Of a stretch of DNA of 37,027 nt, positions 29,585 to 37,027 are shown in pieces. A model generated the notes under the pieces. The model searched no databases. It was not told where the DNA came from and worked only from the letters and a program-made list of their open reading frames with translations. Numbering within the stretch: position 1 is the first letter of the stretch; every line of letters begins with the position of its first letter. The stretch spans positions 4 through 37,030 of the forward strand of contig NZ_QFRK01000021.1 in the NCBI RefSeq assembly GCF_003143855.1, read 5' to 3'. The stretch comes from Streptomyces sp. NWU339 (lineage in GTDB: Bacteria > Actinomycetota > Actinomycetes > Streptomycetales > Streptomycetaceae). A program made the position numbers and the translations under genes.

Positions 29585-31170
29585 GACGGCTGCTCCGTGG
29601 TCGTGCCGACGTTCTTGCGCAGGCCGCGTTCGACGCGGTCGGCGAGGCCCTGTGCCTCGTGGCCGAGGCCCGCCTGGGCGGGGGCGCTGGTGGCACCGGA
29701 CTCCATGGCGTCCTCGGCGGGCTGCGGGGTCTCGACGGCACGGCCGTCGGCCCAGCCGGAGACGGCGTAGACGACGACGGGGGCGTCGGTGAGCACGGAG
29801 ATCGCCCAGGAGGCACGCTGCCCGGCACCGAAGTCGGCGGCGGCGGTGCCCTTCGCGGGGTACGGGAGGGGCACCAGGTCGGTGCGGCGGTCCAGGCGTT
29901 CCCTGTCGACACGGTCGGCGAGGGAGGCCATGCCGGCGGCGTCGGCCTGGGTGAACAGCAAGCCGACGGTGGTGACGTGGCTCTGGGTGGCGTCGGTGTA
30001 GGTGGCGCGCAGCAGGCGTTCGCAGCCGAGGGGGGCGAGCAGCTTGCGCAGCAGGGGGTCGAAGGCGTCCTCGCAGCCGCTGTCCGGGGCCACTGCTATC
30101 CGGGTCCAGAGCCGGTCGGCGTCGCCGGGACCGGCGCCCTTGCCCTGCACGGTGGGCGGGAACAGCTGGTCGACCGGGACGCTGTGCCACAGGCTTCCGG
30201 CGGCGGTGAAGCCGCTGCGGGAAGCCGTCTCACCGGAGTCCCCGGCGAGCCAGCTCCCGGTGACGGCGCCGCCTATCAGTCCCACCCCTAGGACGAGGCA
30301 GACCGCGGCGGCCACGATCTGGGACCGGTCCCGCTGTCCGAGGAGCCGTGGCCGGGCGTTCTCGTCGTACCCCTTGGCCCCCGTCGGCCCGAACGACACG
30401 ACGGGCCGGCCGGGGCCGAAGGAACCGCCGGGTGTCATGGGACCGCTCCAGGAGAGCACGGGGTCGGGGGAGCCCGGCCGCGGGGCCGGGGCCCAGGTGT
30501 CGTCCGGCGCCGGGCGGGGCGGCGGCATGGCCGACCGGGGCGGGGTGGCCGTGCGGGGGGTCGGTCCGACGGATGCGGGTGCGGCTGTCGGGCGCAGGCG
30601 GGTGGTCGTCTCCGACGGGGTTTCGGCGGGGGTGTCCCGCTGCCGGACGGTGGGGCGGTGGGCGGGCTGCCGCGGTACGGCGGTCGAGCCGTTCGGGGCG
30701 GTGCCCGCAGACGGTGTCCCCCGGCCGACGGTCGGTGGCGTGTCCGGGAAGCGGGCGGAGGCCTGCGGCGGGGGCGGCGTGCCGTCCGGGCCGGCCGTAT
30801 CGGCCGTCGGTCCGCCGGTGTCGAAGCGCGGGAACCGGGGCCGGGACGGCGCGGAGCCGGAAGGCGAGGGGCCGGAACGCGAAGGGCCGAAGGGCGAGGA
30901 AGCGGCGAGCGGCGGTGCCGTCGGCCGGCGCATGTCGAACGCGCCCGTTCCGCCCGAGGTCCTGCCCTTGGGCTGAACCGGCGCGGTGTCGTTCGCCGGT
31001 CCCCCGGCGGGTGTCCCCGGGGGCGTCTCCTCGGCGCCGGTTCCCGGCTGCCGCCGGTCCGGTTCCCGGGCGTCGTCGTCCGGTCTGCCCGGCGGGTACG
31101 GCGGCGTGGACGGCGGCGGAGGGGTCGTGGGGCGCGGAGGGTGGGAGGCGCGCTGCGCTTCCGTGCTCAT
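29581..31170 (-). CDS. Proline-rich single-pass membrane protein coupled to the mycosin
   Basis: A 529-residue protein I cannot assign to a named family. Residues 1-~280 are a disordered Pro/Thr/Gly/Ser-rich cytoplasmic tail. One transmembrane helix spans residues ~284-307 (SQIVAAAVCLVLGVGLIGG). The extracytoplasmic domain of ~220 residues includes two cysteines and WHSVPVDQLFPPTVQ, GLLFTQADAAGMASLADRVD and ASWAISVLTDAPVVVYAVSGW. The ATG at 31170 has GGGGGG upstream. It overlaps the mycosin start by four bases, so the two are made together. The outer domain may present substrates to, or control, the protease (inferred). Confidence 0.87.
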   Translation of the reverse strand: MSTEAQRASHPPRPTTPPPPSTPPYPPGRPDDDAREPDRRQPGTGAEETPPGTPAGGPANDTAPVQPKGRTSGGTGAFDMRRPTAPPLAASSPFGPSRSGPSPSGSAPSRPRFPRFDTGGPTADTAGPDGTPPPPQASARFPDTPPTVGRGTPSAGTAPNGSTAVPRQPAHRPTVRQRDTPAETPSETTTRLRPTAAPASVGPTPRTATPPRSAMPPPRPAPDDTWAPAPRPGSPDPVLSWSGPMTPGGSFGPGRPVVSFGPTGAKGYDENARPRLLGQRDRSQIVAAAVCLVLGVGLIGGAVTGSWLAGDSGETASRSGFTAAGSLWHSVPVDQLFPPTVQGKGAGPGDADRLWTRIAVAPDSGCEDAFDPLLRKLLAPLGCERLLRATYTDATQSHVTTVGLLFTQADAAGMASLADRVDRERLDRRTDLVPLPYPAKGTAAADFGAGQRASWAISVLTDAPVVVYAVSGWADGRAVETPQPAEDAMESGATSAPAQAGLGHEAQGLADRVERGLRKNVGTTTEQPS

Positions 31171-31437
31171 GCGCCCCCCCGTTTCGTCGTGCCCGGACCG
31201 TTTCCTCGCGGCGGGCCGGTGTCTGCCGCCGGGCCCGGTACGAAGCCGTCCCGGGCAGAGATACCCGCACGGGTGGAACGTCATCCCGGCACGAGCCTTC
31301 GTCCGGCATGGTTCTGCCGGGCGTGCGCGTCACTCTACGGCGTGATCCCGATCGAACGGGAACCAGTCGGCAGGGCCGCGGCATCTGCCCGGAACATCCC
31401 CCTACCCTGCGGTAATCCTGTCTGGCAGGCTTCGTTC

Positions 31438-32640
31438 ATGACTGTGCGCGCCTCCGACCGGGCCCGTTACGACCAGGCCACCGCCCATCTCGACGCCCCG
31501 CTCGCGATCGTGGACCTGGACGCCTTCGACGCCAACGCGGACGATCTGCTCCGCCGGGCCGGCGGGAAACCGATCCGGGTGGCCGGCAAGTCCGTGCGCT
31601 GCCGCGCCCTGCTCGAACGGGTCCTCGCCCGGGAGGGTTTCGCGGGGGTCATGTCGTTCACTCTCGCCGAGTCCCTGTGGCTGGCCCGCTCCGGTTTCGA
31701 CGACGTCCTGCTCGCGTATCCCTCCGCCGACCGCGCGGGCTACGCCGAGTTGGCCTCCGATCCCGAAGTCGCCGCCGCCGTCACCGTCATGGTCGACGAC
31801 CCGGCGCAGCTGGACCTGATCGACGCCGCGCGCGCGGGCGGCGGTGAAGTGGTGCGGGTCTGCCTGGAGTTGGACACCTCGCTGAAGCTGCTCGGGGGCC
31901 GGGTGCGGGTCGGGGCGCTGCGTTCCCCGCTGCACTCCCCCGCACAGGTCGCCGAGATGGCACGCGCGGTGGTCCGGCGCCCCGGGTTCGAACTGGTGGG
32001 GATCATGGCGTACGAGGGCCATGTCGCGGGCGTCGGCGACGCGGTGGCCGGGCAGCCGCTGCGCTCCCGGGCCGTGCGGCTGATGCAGGCCGCCGCACGG
32101 CGGGAACTGGCCGGGCGGCGTGCGGCGGCGGTGCGGGCGGTACGGGAGGTCGCACCCGATCTGGAGTTCGTCAACGGCGGCGGTACGGGCAGTGTGCAGT
32201 TCACCGCCGAGGAGGACGCGGTCACCGAGGTCGCGGCGGGTTCGGGGCTGTACGTGCCGCGGCTGTTCGACAACTACACGTCGTTCACCGGGCGTCCGGC
32301 GGCGCTCTTCGCCCTGCCCGTCGTACGGCGGCCGGGCGTGGGCGTGGTGACGGTGCTCGGCGGCGGGTACCCGGCCTCCGGCGCGGCCGGTGCCGACCGG
32401 CTGCCGGTGCCGTATCTGCCCGAGGGCCTGCGCTACGACCCGCGGGAGGGGCCCGGCGAGGTCCAGACGCCGCTGCTGGGCCCGCCCGTCGACGATCTGC
32501 TGATCGGCGACAAGGTGTGGTTCCGGCATGCCAAGGCGGGCGAGCTGTGCGAGCGGTTCGACGCGCTGCGGCTGATCGAGGGCGGCGAGGTGACGGCGAC
32601 CGTGCCGACGTACCGCGGCGAGGGCATGACGTTCCTCTGA
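31438..32640 (+). CDS. PLP-dependent amino-acid deaminase/aldolase (alanine-racemase fold)
   Basis: A 400-residue fold-type III PLP enzyme. The lysine forming the internal aldimine should be Lys51 in PIRVAGKSVRC. Family segments include AIVDLDAFDANADDLLRR, SFTLAESLWLARSGFDDVLLAYP, LELDTSLKL, EFVNGGGTGS and ITVLGGGY-like VVTVLGGGYP. Relatives are annotated as amino-acid deaminase/aldolase or D-threonine-aldolase-like; the substrate is unresolved. The ATG at 31438 is preceded by GGCAGG eight bases away. Convergent with the DUF2510 gene and possibly separated by a GAGCC/GGCTC hairpin at 32646-32662. Confidence 0.92.
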   Translation: MTVRASDRARYDQATAHLDAPLAIVDLDAFDANADDLLRRAGGKPIRVAGKSVRCRALLERVLAREGFAGVMSFTLAESLWLARSGFDDVLLAYPSADRAGYAELASDPEVAAAVTVMVDDPAQLDLIDAARAGGGEVVRVCLELDTSLKLLGGRVRVGALRSPLHSPAQVAEMARAVVRRPGFELVGIMAYEGHVAGVGDAVAGQPLRSRAVRLMQAAARRELAGRRAAAVRAVREVAPDLEFVNGGGTGSVQFTAEEDAVTEVAAGSGLYVPRLFDNYTSFTGRPAALFALPVVRRPGVGVVTVLGGGYPASGAAGADRLPVPYLPEGLRYDPREGPGEVQTPLLGPPVDDLLIGDKVWFRHAKAGELCERFDALRLIEGGEVTATVPTYRGEGMTFL

Positions 32641-32665
32641 CACCGGAGCCCCGGCCCGGCTCGGG

Positions 32666-33577
32666 TCACGGTCGGGGGCCGACGCTGCTGCCCACGCCGC
32701 CACCCGGGTCCGCGTCGCCGACCGCGCGGATGCCCTTGGTGATGCGGTCCATGTCGGACAGGGGCGGGGCGCCCTCACCGCTCTCGAAGACGTAGCGGAC
32801 GACGATCGGCGACTCGGTGCCGACGCTGGACGGGAAGACCAGCGACTGCACATGGCCGCCGGGCCCCTTGCCGGTCGTGACGCGCCAGCGGACGAGGTAC
32901 CCGGCGCGGCCCGCCACCGCGACCGGGCCGGACCTGACGACCTCGTGGGACTCGATTCCGCCGTAGGGGCTCTGGTCGAGGGCGTCCTCCTCGAAGGCGT
33001 CCTCGGCCGCGTCGGAGATGTCCTCCTTGGCGAGCAGTTCGGGGGACGTCTCGTCGGTCGCGGTCACCGTGCGGGAGATGACCGTGCCGGAGCGGCAAAC
33101 GCTGCCCTCGCCGGGGCAGTCGTGGGTGCCGGGGGTGGTCATGACGACGTCGTGCCGGCTGACGTGCTGCGGCCGGACCCAGCCGTCGAGGAGCGGGAAG
33201 GTGACGCCGTTGAGCTGGTCCTCGACGACGGCGGGGTCGCCGGCAGGCCCGGACGCGGACTCCGGTGCGGACGGTGCGGGGGTCTCACCTTCCGGTGCGT
33301 GGGCGGACTCCGTGCCCGTGGGGCCGGTCCTGGTCTCCGGGTCGCCGTCGTCGCCCAGCAGCACCGCGCCGGTGACGACCGCGGTGACGAGCACGGCCGC
33401 CGCCGCGGTGAGGGCGATGGCCCGGGCACGGCCGGTGCCGCCGGAAGACGGGGGCACCGGCCCGCCGGGGACTCCGGGGGCGCGCCGGTGCCCGGTCCAG
33501 GCCACACCGTCCCACCAGCGTTCCAGGTGCGGAGCGTGCGGGTCGGGATACCAGCCTGGTGCGGGCGTCATGCTCAT
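32666..33577 (-). CDS. DUF2510 domain membrane protein
   Basis: A 303-residue protein. The DUF2510 module (APGWYPDPHAPHLERWWDG, then AWT) forms the N-terminus. A transmembrane helix follows at residues ~51-75 (ARAIALTAAAAVLVTAVVTG). A Pro/Glu/Ser linker leads to an external domain of ~190 residues with two cysteines (CPGEGSVC). ATG codons at 33577 and 33571 are both possible. There is no ribosome binding site, but TACAGT (minus strand, 33589-33584) ends six bases before the first ATG, suggesting a leaderless transcript. Function unknown. Confidence 0.88.
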   Translation of the reverse strand: MSMTPAPGWYPDPHAPHLERWWDGVAWTGHRRAPGVPGGPVPPSSGGTGRARAIALTAAAAVLVTAVVTGAVLLGDDGDPETRTGPTGTESAHAPEGETPAPSAPESASGPAGDPAVVEDQLNGVTFPLLDGWVRPQHVSRHDVVMTTPGTHDCPGEGSVCRSGTVISRTVTATDETSPELLAKEDISDAAEDAFEEDALDQSPYGGIESHEVVRSGPVAVAGRAGYLVRWRVTTGKGPGGHVQSLVFPSSVGTESPIVVRYVFESGEGAPPLSDMDRITKGIRAVGDADPGGGVGSSVGPRP

Positions 33578-33583
33578 CCGGGC

Positions 33584-33589
33584 ACTGTA
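33584..33589 (-). promoter_or_regulatory. -10 box of DUF2510 gene (leaderless candidate)
   Basis: TACAGT on the minus strand, ending six bases before the ATG; the -35 is weak. Confidence 0.4.
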
Positions 33590-33686
33590 GGGGGAAAGCC
33601 GTCGCAGTCCCCAGTGCGATGGGACGTACGCCCCCGGGATTTCGCCGTTCACGAGGAGGCCGGTGGCGTCGACGAAGGAGTACGGC

Positions 33687-34376
33687 ATGGTGGCCAGGCC
33701 GCTGATCGGCATCAGTACGTATCTGGAACCCGGGGTCCGTTGGGGTGTGTGGCGGCTGGACGCCGCACTGCTGCCCCTCGGGTATCCGCGGCTGGTACAG
33801 CGGGCGGGGGGACTGGCCGCGATGCTCCCGCCTGACGCGCCCGAGCACGCCGCGACGGCCGTGGCCAGGCTCGACGGGCTGGTCGTCGCGGGGGGTCCGG
33901 ACGTGGAACCGGTCCACTACGGCGCCGGGCCCGGCCCGCGCACCGGGCCGCCCGCCCGCGCCCGGGACGCCTGGGAGCTCGCCCTGATCCGGGCGGCCCT
34001 CGACCGCCGTGTCCCGCTGCTCGGGATCTGCCGGGGCATGCAGCTGCTGAACGTCGCCCTGGGCGGCACCCTCGTCCAGCACCTCGACGGCCACGCGGAG
34101 GTGCCGGGGGTCTTCGGCCACCACCCGGTCAAGCCGGTGCCGGGCACCTTGTACGCCGGTGCCGTCCCGGAGGAGACCTCCGTACCGACCTTCCACCATC
34201 AGGCGGTGGACCGCCTCGGCGAGGGCCTGGTCCCGTCCGCGCACGCGGCGGACGGCACTGTGGAGGCGATCGAACTCCCGTCCGCCGACTGGGTGCTGGG
34301 CGTGCAGTGGCACCCGGAGATGGACGAGGACCCACGCGTCGTACGCCACCTGGTCCGAGCGGCCGCGACACTCTGA
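33687..34376 (+). CDS. Class I glutamine amidotransferase, PuuD-type gamma-glutamyl hydrolase
   Basis: A 229-residue cytosolic hydrolase of gamma-glutamyl amides (gamma-glutamyl-GABA hydrolase type, polyamine or GABA catabolism). The catalytic cysteine is Cys115 in LLGICRGMQLLNVALGG; His209 and Glu211 are in LGVQWHPE. The N-terminal RPLIGISTYLEPGVRWG and VAGGPDVEPVHYG are typical. The ATG at 33687 has GAAGGAG six bases upstream; a GTG at 33663 also has GAGGAGG but with too short a spacer. Divergent from the DUF2510 gene. Confidence 0.93.
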   Translation: MVARPLIGISTYLEPGVRWGVWRLDAALLPLGYPRLVQRAGGLAAMLPPDAPEHAATAVARLDGLVVAGGPDVEPVHYGAGPGPRTGPPARARDAWELALIRAALDRRVPLLGICRGMQLLNVALGGTLVQHLDGHAEVPGVFGHHPVKPVPGTLYAGAVPEETSVPTFHHQAVDRLGEGLVPSAHAADGTVEAIELPSADWVLGVQWHPEMDEDPRVVRHLVRAAATL

Positions 34377-34380
34377 CCCA

Positions 34381-34418
34381 CCCGCCGCCTCCCTCGGCCC
34401 TCCCCGGTGCACGGCGGG
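34381..34418. terminator. Possible bidirectional terminator
   Basis: CCCGCCG pairs with CGGCGGG around a 24-base loop, in the 49 bases between the convergent amidotransferase and LysR genes. Confidence 0.35.
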
Positions 34419-34425
34419 CAGGTGC

Positions 34426-35364
34426 TCAGCCGCGGGTCAGGGCCAGCAGGTCGCGGGCGGGCCCCGTGGGGCGGTGGCCGGTCGGCCAGACCGCGCGGAG
34501 GTCGCGGGCCAGGGCTATGCCGTGCACGGGGACGCGGATCAGACGGCGCATCGCCAGCTCCTCGCCGACGGCCAGCTCGCTGAGGACGGCCGGGCCGGCA
34601 CCGCTCACCGCCGCGGCCTTCACGGCGGTCGTGGACGACAGCTCGATCAGCGGGCGGGCCAGACCGCCCAGGGCGGTGTCCAGGACCTGCCGGGTGCCGG
34701 AGCCCTTCTCGCGCAGGATCAGCGGGGTGGTCGCCAGTTCCTCGGTGGCGAGTGGGCGACGGCGGCGGGCCCAGGCATGCGTCGGTGCCGTCACCACGAT
34801 CAGCCGGTCGTGGGCGATCACCGCGGAGTCCAGGCCCGGCGGCACCGTCACCCCCTCCACGAAACCCACGTCCGCCTCGTCCGACAGCAGCCGCTCCGCG
34901 ACCGACGCGGAGTTGCCGGCCAGCAGCGACACCGCCGTGTCCGGCCGCTGCGAACGCAGCGCGAGCAGCCAGCCCGGAAGCAGGTACTCGGCGATCGTCA
35001 TGCTCGCCGCTACCCGCAGCCGTGAGTCCCGGCGGTCCCGCAGTGCCTGCGCCCCCGCGTCGAAGGCCTCCGCCGCCTCCACGATCCGCCTGGCCCAGTC
35101 GGTGACCAACGCGCCCGCGTCGGTCAGCCGCGACCCCCGCGGTGAGCGGTCCACCAGTGCCACGCCGAGCTGCCGCTCCATGGACCGGACCCGGCTGCTG
35201 GCCGCGGGCTGGGTGATGCCCAGTTCGCGTGCCGCGCCGCCCAGGCTCCCGAGCCGTGCCACCGCCAGCAGCAGCTCCAGCGCCCCGAGGTCCGGCACCC
35301 GGTGGGCCAGGGTTCTGGCGCTCACGGACCTGGATCCCGCACGGCCGTCGTCCGTCTCGCTCAT
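34426..35364 (-). CDS. LysR-family transcriptional regulator
   Basis: A 312-residue regulator. The winged HTH covers residues ~27-85 (LELLLAVARLGSLGGAARELG, ITQPAASSRVRSMERQLG, LVDRSPRGSRLTDAG). The effector-binding domain follows from ~115 (LRVAASMTIAEYLLPGWL, DVGFVEGVTVPPGLDS, LILREKGSGTRQVLDTAL), resembling the CysB/CbbR-like group. The ATG at 35364 lies within a perfect CATAAG/CTTATG inverted repeat and has no ribosome binding site, so the mRNA may be leaderless and self-repressed. It lies 30 bases behind the metal-receptor gene on the same strand. Target genes unknown. Confidence 0.93.
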   Translation of the reverse strand: MSETDDGRAGSRSVSARTLAHRVPDLGALELLLAVARLGSLGGAARELGITQPAASSRVRSMERQLGVALVDRSPRGSRLTDAGALVTDWARRIVEAAEAFDAGAQALRDRRDSRLRVAASMTIAEYLLPGWLLALRSQRPDTAVSLLAGNSASVAERLLSDEADVGFVEGVTVPPGLDSAVIAHDRLIVVTAPTHAWARRRRPLATEELATTPLILREKGSGTRQVLDTALGGLARPLIELSSTTAVKAAAVSGAGPAVLSELAVGEELAMRRLIRVPVHGIALARDLRAVWPTGHRPTGPARDLLALTRG

Positions 35365-35378
35365 AAGGTCAGCTTATG
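35362..35378. promoter_or_regulatory. Inverted repeat overlapping the LysR start codon
   Basis: CATAAG-GTCAG-CTTATG, perfect 6-base arms. The left arm contains the LysR ATG on the minus strand, and TAAGCT on that strand (35377-35372) could be a -10 box seven bases before the ATG. A likely autoregulatory site. Confidence 0.5.
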
Positions 35379-35394
35379 CCCTGACGGCGGTGCG

Positions 35395-36123
35395 TCAGCG
35401 GCGCGCTGCTCGCAGCTCCTGGGGCAGCACTGTCGCGGCTTCCGCCAACGACGGCCCGTACCAGGTGAGATGCCGACCCCCGACCAGCGCGCACGGCACT
35501 CCCGGGAAGGCTTCCGCGCCGTCGTCGGCGGTGAAGCGGTAGGGCTCGTCAGGCAGCACGACGAGGTCGGGGGCCGCCGCGCGCAAAGCGTCCAGAGGGA
35601 CGCGGGGATAGCGTTCCCGGTGATCCGCGTAGAGGTGGTCGACACCGAGGCGGGACAGCAGATCGCCGGCGAAGGTGTCCCGGCCCAGCACCATCCAGGG
35701 CCGCCGCCAGACGGGTACGACCGCGGTCCGGCGCGTCTTCGGGGGCGCCACGGCGTCCCAGGCGGCTTCGGCCTCGTCCAGCCACCGGGGGCGCGCGTCC
35801 ACACCGCACGCCGTGAGCACCCTGGCCAGCTCGCTGAAGGCCTGGGACAGCGTCCGCACCTCCGTCACCAGCACCTCGAGGCCGGCCGCGCGCAGGTCGG
35901 CGAGGTCGGACGGGCGGTTCTCCTCCTCGTTGGCGATCACCAGGTCGGGGGCGAGGGCGGCGATCCGCTCCGTCTTCGGGTTCTTCGTACCGCCGATCCG
36001 TACGACGTCGAGATCGGCCGGACGGGTGCACCAGTCGGTGGCACCGACCAGGGCGCCGGGGGCGGAGAGCGCCACGGCTTCGGTCAGGGACGGGACGAGG
36101 GAGACGATCCGCGCGGAACTCAT
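35395..36123 (-). CDS. Helical-backbone metal receptor (BtuF/periplasmic-binding-like), no signal peptide
   Basis: A 242-residue protein of the TroA/BtuF-like superfamily: RIVSLVPSLTEAVALSAPG, LVGATDWCTRPADL, IGGTKNPKTERIAALAPDLVI and NEEENRPSDL. Such proteins normally bind cobalamin, haem or siderophores outside the cell, but this one begins directly with MSSARIVSLVPS and has no export signal, so it should be cytoplasmic. The ATG overlaps the stop of the XRE-cupin gene (ATGA, 36120-36123), indicating coupling. No ABC permease or ATPase genes are adjacent. The ligand is unknown. Confidence 0.9.
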   Translation of the reverse strand: MSSARIVSLVPSLTEAVALSAPGALVGATDWCTRPADLDVVRIGGTKNPKTERIAALAPDLVIANEEENRPSDLADLRAAGLEVLVTEVRTLSQAFSELARVLTACGVDARPRWLDEAEAAWDAVAPPKTRRTAVVPVWRRPWMVLGRDTFAGDLLSRLGVDHLYADHRERYPRVPLDALRAAAPDLVVLPDEPYRFTADDGAEAFPGVPCALVGGRHLTWYGPSLAEAATVLPQELRAARR

Positions 36124-36689
36124 CGGCGCGGCTTGTCCCGGACCGCCTCGATGTGCTCCGCGACGGCGACGACGATCAGCCGGGTCTCCGCGACCGTGGC
36201 CCGCCACCGGTGCCGGACGCCTCCGGTGAGGTACAGGGTGTCGCCGCGGCCGAGGCGGTAGGCGCGGCCCTCCGCCTCGATCTCCACGGCGCCGTCCGCC
36301 ACGTACATCAACTGGTCGTTGCGGAACTGGAATTCGCGCCCGGCGTCGTGGTCGCCGGTGAACTCGGAGGCGTGCATCTGGTGATGACCGCGCACCAGGG
36401 ACCGGACGCGCGGTTCGAGCAGCGGCTCGGTGTCCTCCGCGCGGACGACGTCGACGCTGCACGCCGGGTCGGCGGCGGCGAGCAGTTCCACCGCGGTGGT
36501 GCGCAGGGCGTCGGCGACCTTCTCCAGGGAGCTCTGGCTGGGGCGCGCGCGCTCGTTCTCGATCTGGCTCAGGAACGGGACCGACAGGCCGCTGCGCTCG
36601 GCCACGACGGCAAGGGTGAGGTCCAGCGCCCGGCGTCGCCGCCGCACGGCTGCGCCCACCCGCAGAGGCTGCTCTTTGTGGTCGCCCAT
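36120..36689 (-). CDS. XRE-family regulator with C-terminal cupin domain
   Basis: A 189-residue regulator. The HTH is at residues ~10-66 (VGAAVRRRRRALDLTLAVVA, LSVPFLSQIENERARPSQSS). The cupin sensor domain is at ~100-175 (FRNDQLMYVADGAVEIEAEG, RLGRGDTLYLTGGVRHRWRA), with a typical metal-site histidine in VRHRW. XRE-cupin proteins control small-molecule uptake or catabolism. The ATG at 36689 follows AGGAGGGAG. First gene of a coupled pair with the metal receptor, so it probably controls or senses the same ligand (inferred). Confidence 0.93.
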   Translation of the reverse strand: MGDHKEQPLRVGAAVRRRRRALDLTLAVVAERSGLSVPFLSQIENERARPSQSSLEKVADALRTTAVELLAAADPACSVDVVRAEDTEPLLEPRVRSLVRGHHQMHASEFTGDHDAGREFQFRNDQLMYVADGAVEIEAEGRAYRLGRGDTLYLTGGVRHRWRATVAETRLIVVAVAEHIEAVRDKPRR

Positions 36690-37027
36690 CGCCCCGGCTC
36701 CCTCCTTCGCCCGTCGTCCCGTACCCGGTGCGTGCGCCGCTGTCCGGCGCACTCCTTCTTTTGAGCTGTCTGCACCCTACGCATGTTCGGCAAACCGTTT
36801 CAGGCGCCTGTCACGTCGGCGTCATGAGCGATCGCGTACGACCCCACAGTTCACGCCGGCCGGCGCCCGGCCTGTTCGGTTCGATGTGCGCAGGGTGCCA
36901 GGTGTTTCCGCCATTGTCGCCCGAAGTGGGGCAGGAGGTCACGGGGAGGTGCCCTGAGGCCGGGAAGGGCCTCGCGGTGTGTGATTGTCCGGATCCTCAC
37001 CGTGCTCCGGACCTGCCCGAGGGGCGG
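36690..37027. other. Right-hand end region with no convincing gene
   Basis: 338 bases upstream of the XRE-cupin gene. They should contain its promoter. A plus-strand open frame from 36824 to the window edge is listed separately with low confidence. No RNA gene or recognised riboswitch seen. Confidence 0.4.
36824..37027 (+). CDS. Possible partial small cysteine-rich ORF (doubtful)
   Basis: An ATG at 36824 opens a frame that stays open for 68 codons to the window edge. It contains paired cysteines (MCAGC, then RCPEAGKG and VCDCPDPH), which look like a knuckle. Against it: no ribosome binding site, and only about 73 percent G/C at third positions, well below neighbouring genes. It cannot be resolved without sequence to the right. 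Confidence 0.2.
   Translation, partial: MSDRVRPHSSRRPAPGLFGSMCAGCQVFPPLSPEVGQEVTGRCPEAGKGLAVCDCPDPHRAPDLPEGR

Noticed and set aside
1..37027. tRNA/rRNA genes, CRISPR arrays, insertion sequences, attachment sites
   Set aside because: No tRNA-like cloverleaf with CCA-side features, no regularly spaced repeats and no transposase or integrase homology were seen.

Overview
The window is high-GC actinobacterial DNA, most likely from a Streptomyces chromosome. Evidence: third codon positions are almost all G or C, many starts are GTG, two genes carry the rare TTA codon, and there are several typically streptomycete families (NsdA-like TPR regulator, Scr1-type HTH plus DUF397 pair, DUF1918, DUF2510, DUF6314, SpoIIE/PP2C phosphatase, mycosin-like protease). 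The argC/argJ - pheST - rplT/rpmI/infC order fits a conserved chromosomal-core segment interrupted by lineage-variable genes. I found no tRNA, rRNA, CRISPR array, insertion sequence or prophage gene.

Layout. 1-2310: the head of an arginine operon (argC then argJ, minus strand) behind a likely ArgR operator, divergent from an AraC/GyrI-type regulator. 2417-6299: a minus-strand group read as Scr1-type HTH regulator, DUF397 protein, LRV/HEAT-repeat protein with a six-cysteine insert, and a barstar-like protein. 6632-8034: a divergent esterase/DoxX pair separated by MarR-like palindromes. 8108-10603: a secreted GH51 arabinofuranosidase with a TTA codon in its signal peptide. 10764-13625: DUF6314 protein, a histidine-phosphatase-fold protein that has lost both catalytic histidines, DUF1918 protein and a Tat-exported GH10-like hydrolase. 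13879-18130: 3-hydroxybutyryl-CoA dehydrogenase, a TTA-containing NUDIX hydrolase, the NsdA-like regulator behind a perfect palindrome, and a PP2C-type phosphatase.

18370-25868 is the translation core, all on the minus strand: infC-rpmI-rplT, a TrmH/SpoU rRNA methyltransferase, an orphan PAS-histidine kinase, and pheS-pheT. infC appears to start at a rare AUC codon. Its leader has a hairpin followed by a T run, and a stable composite hairpin lies directly before the rpmI ribosome binding site, suggesting that IF3 and L20 feedback control are both preserved here.

26276-37027: DUF1844 protein (probably leaderless), SseB-like protein, class-A-beta-lactamase-like serine hydrolase, a translationally coupled pair (proline-rich membrane protein, then mycosin-like S8 protease), a PLP amino-acid deaminase/aldolase, DUF2510 membrane protein, PuuD-type glutamine amidotransferase, LysR regulator, a cytosolic helical-backbone metal receptor and an XRE-cupin regulator. 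The last 338 bases hold no convincing complete gene.

No clearly new multi-gene defence or biosynthetic system is visible. The most interesting signals are the Scr1/DUF397/LRV/barstar cluster, the regulatory RNA structures of infC-rpmI-rplT, the two TTA genes, the catalytically dead phosphatase-fold protein, and several sharp palindromes next to genes whose regulators are not adjacent.
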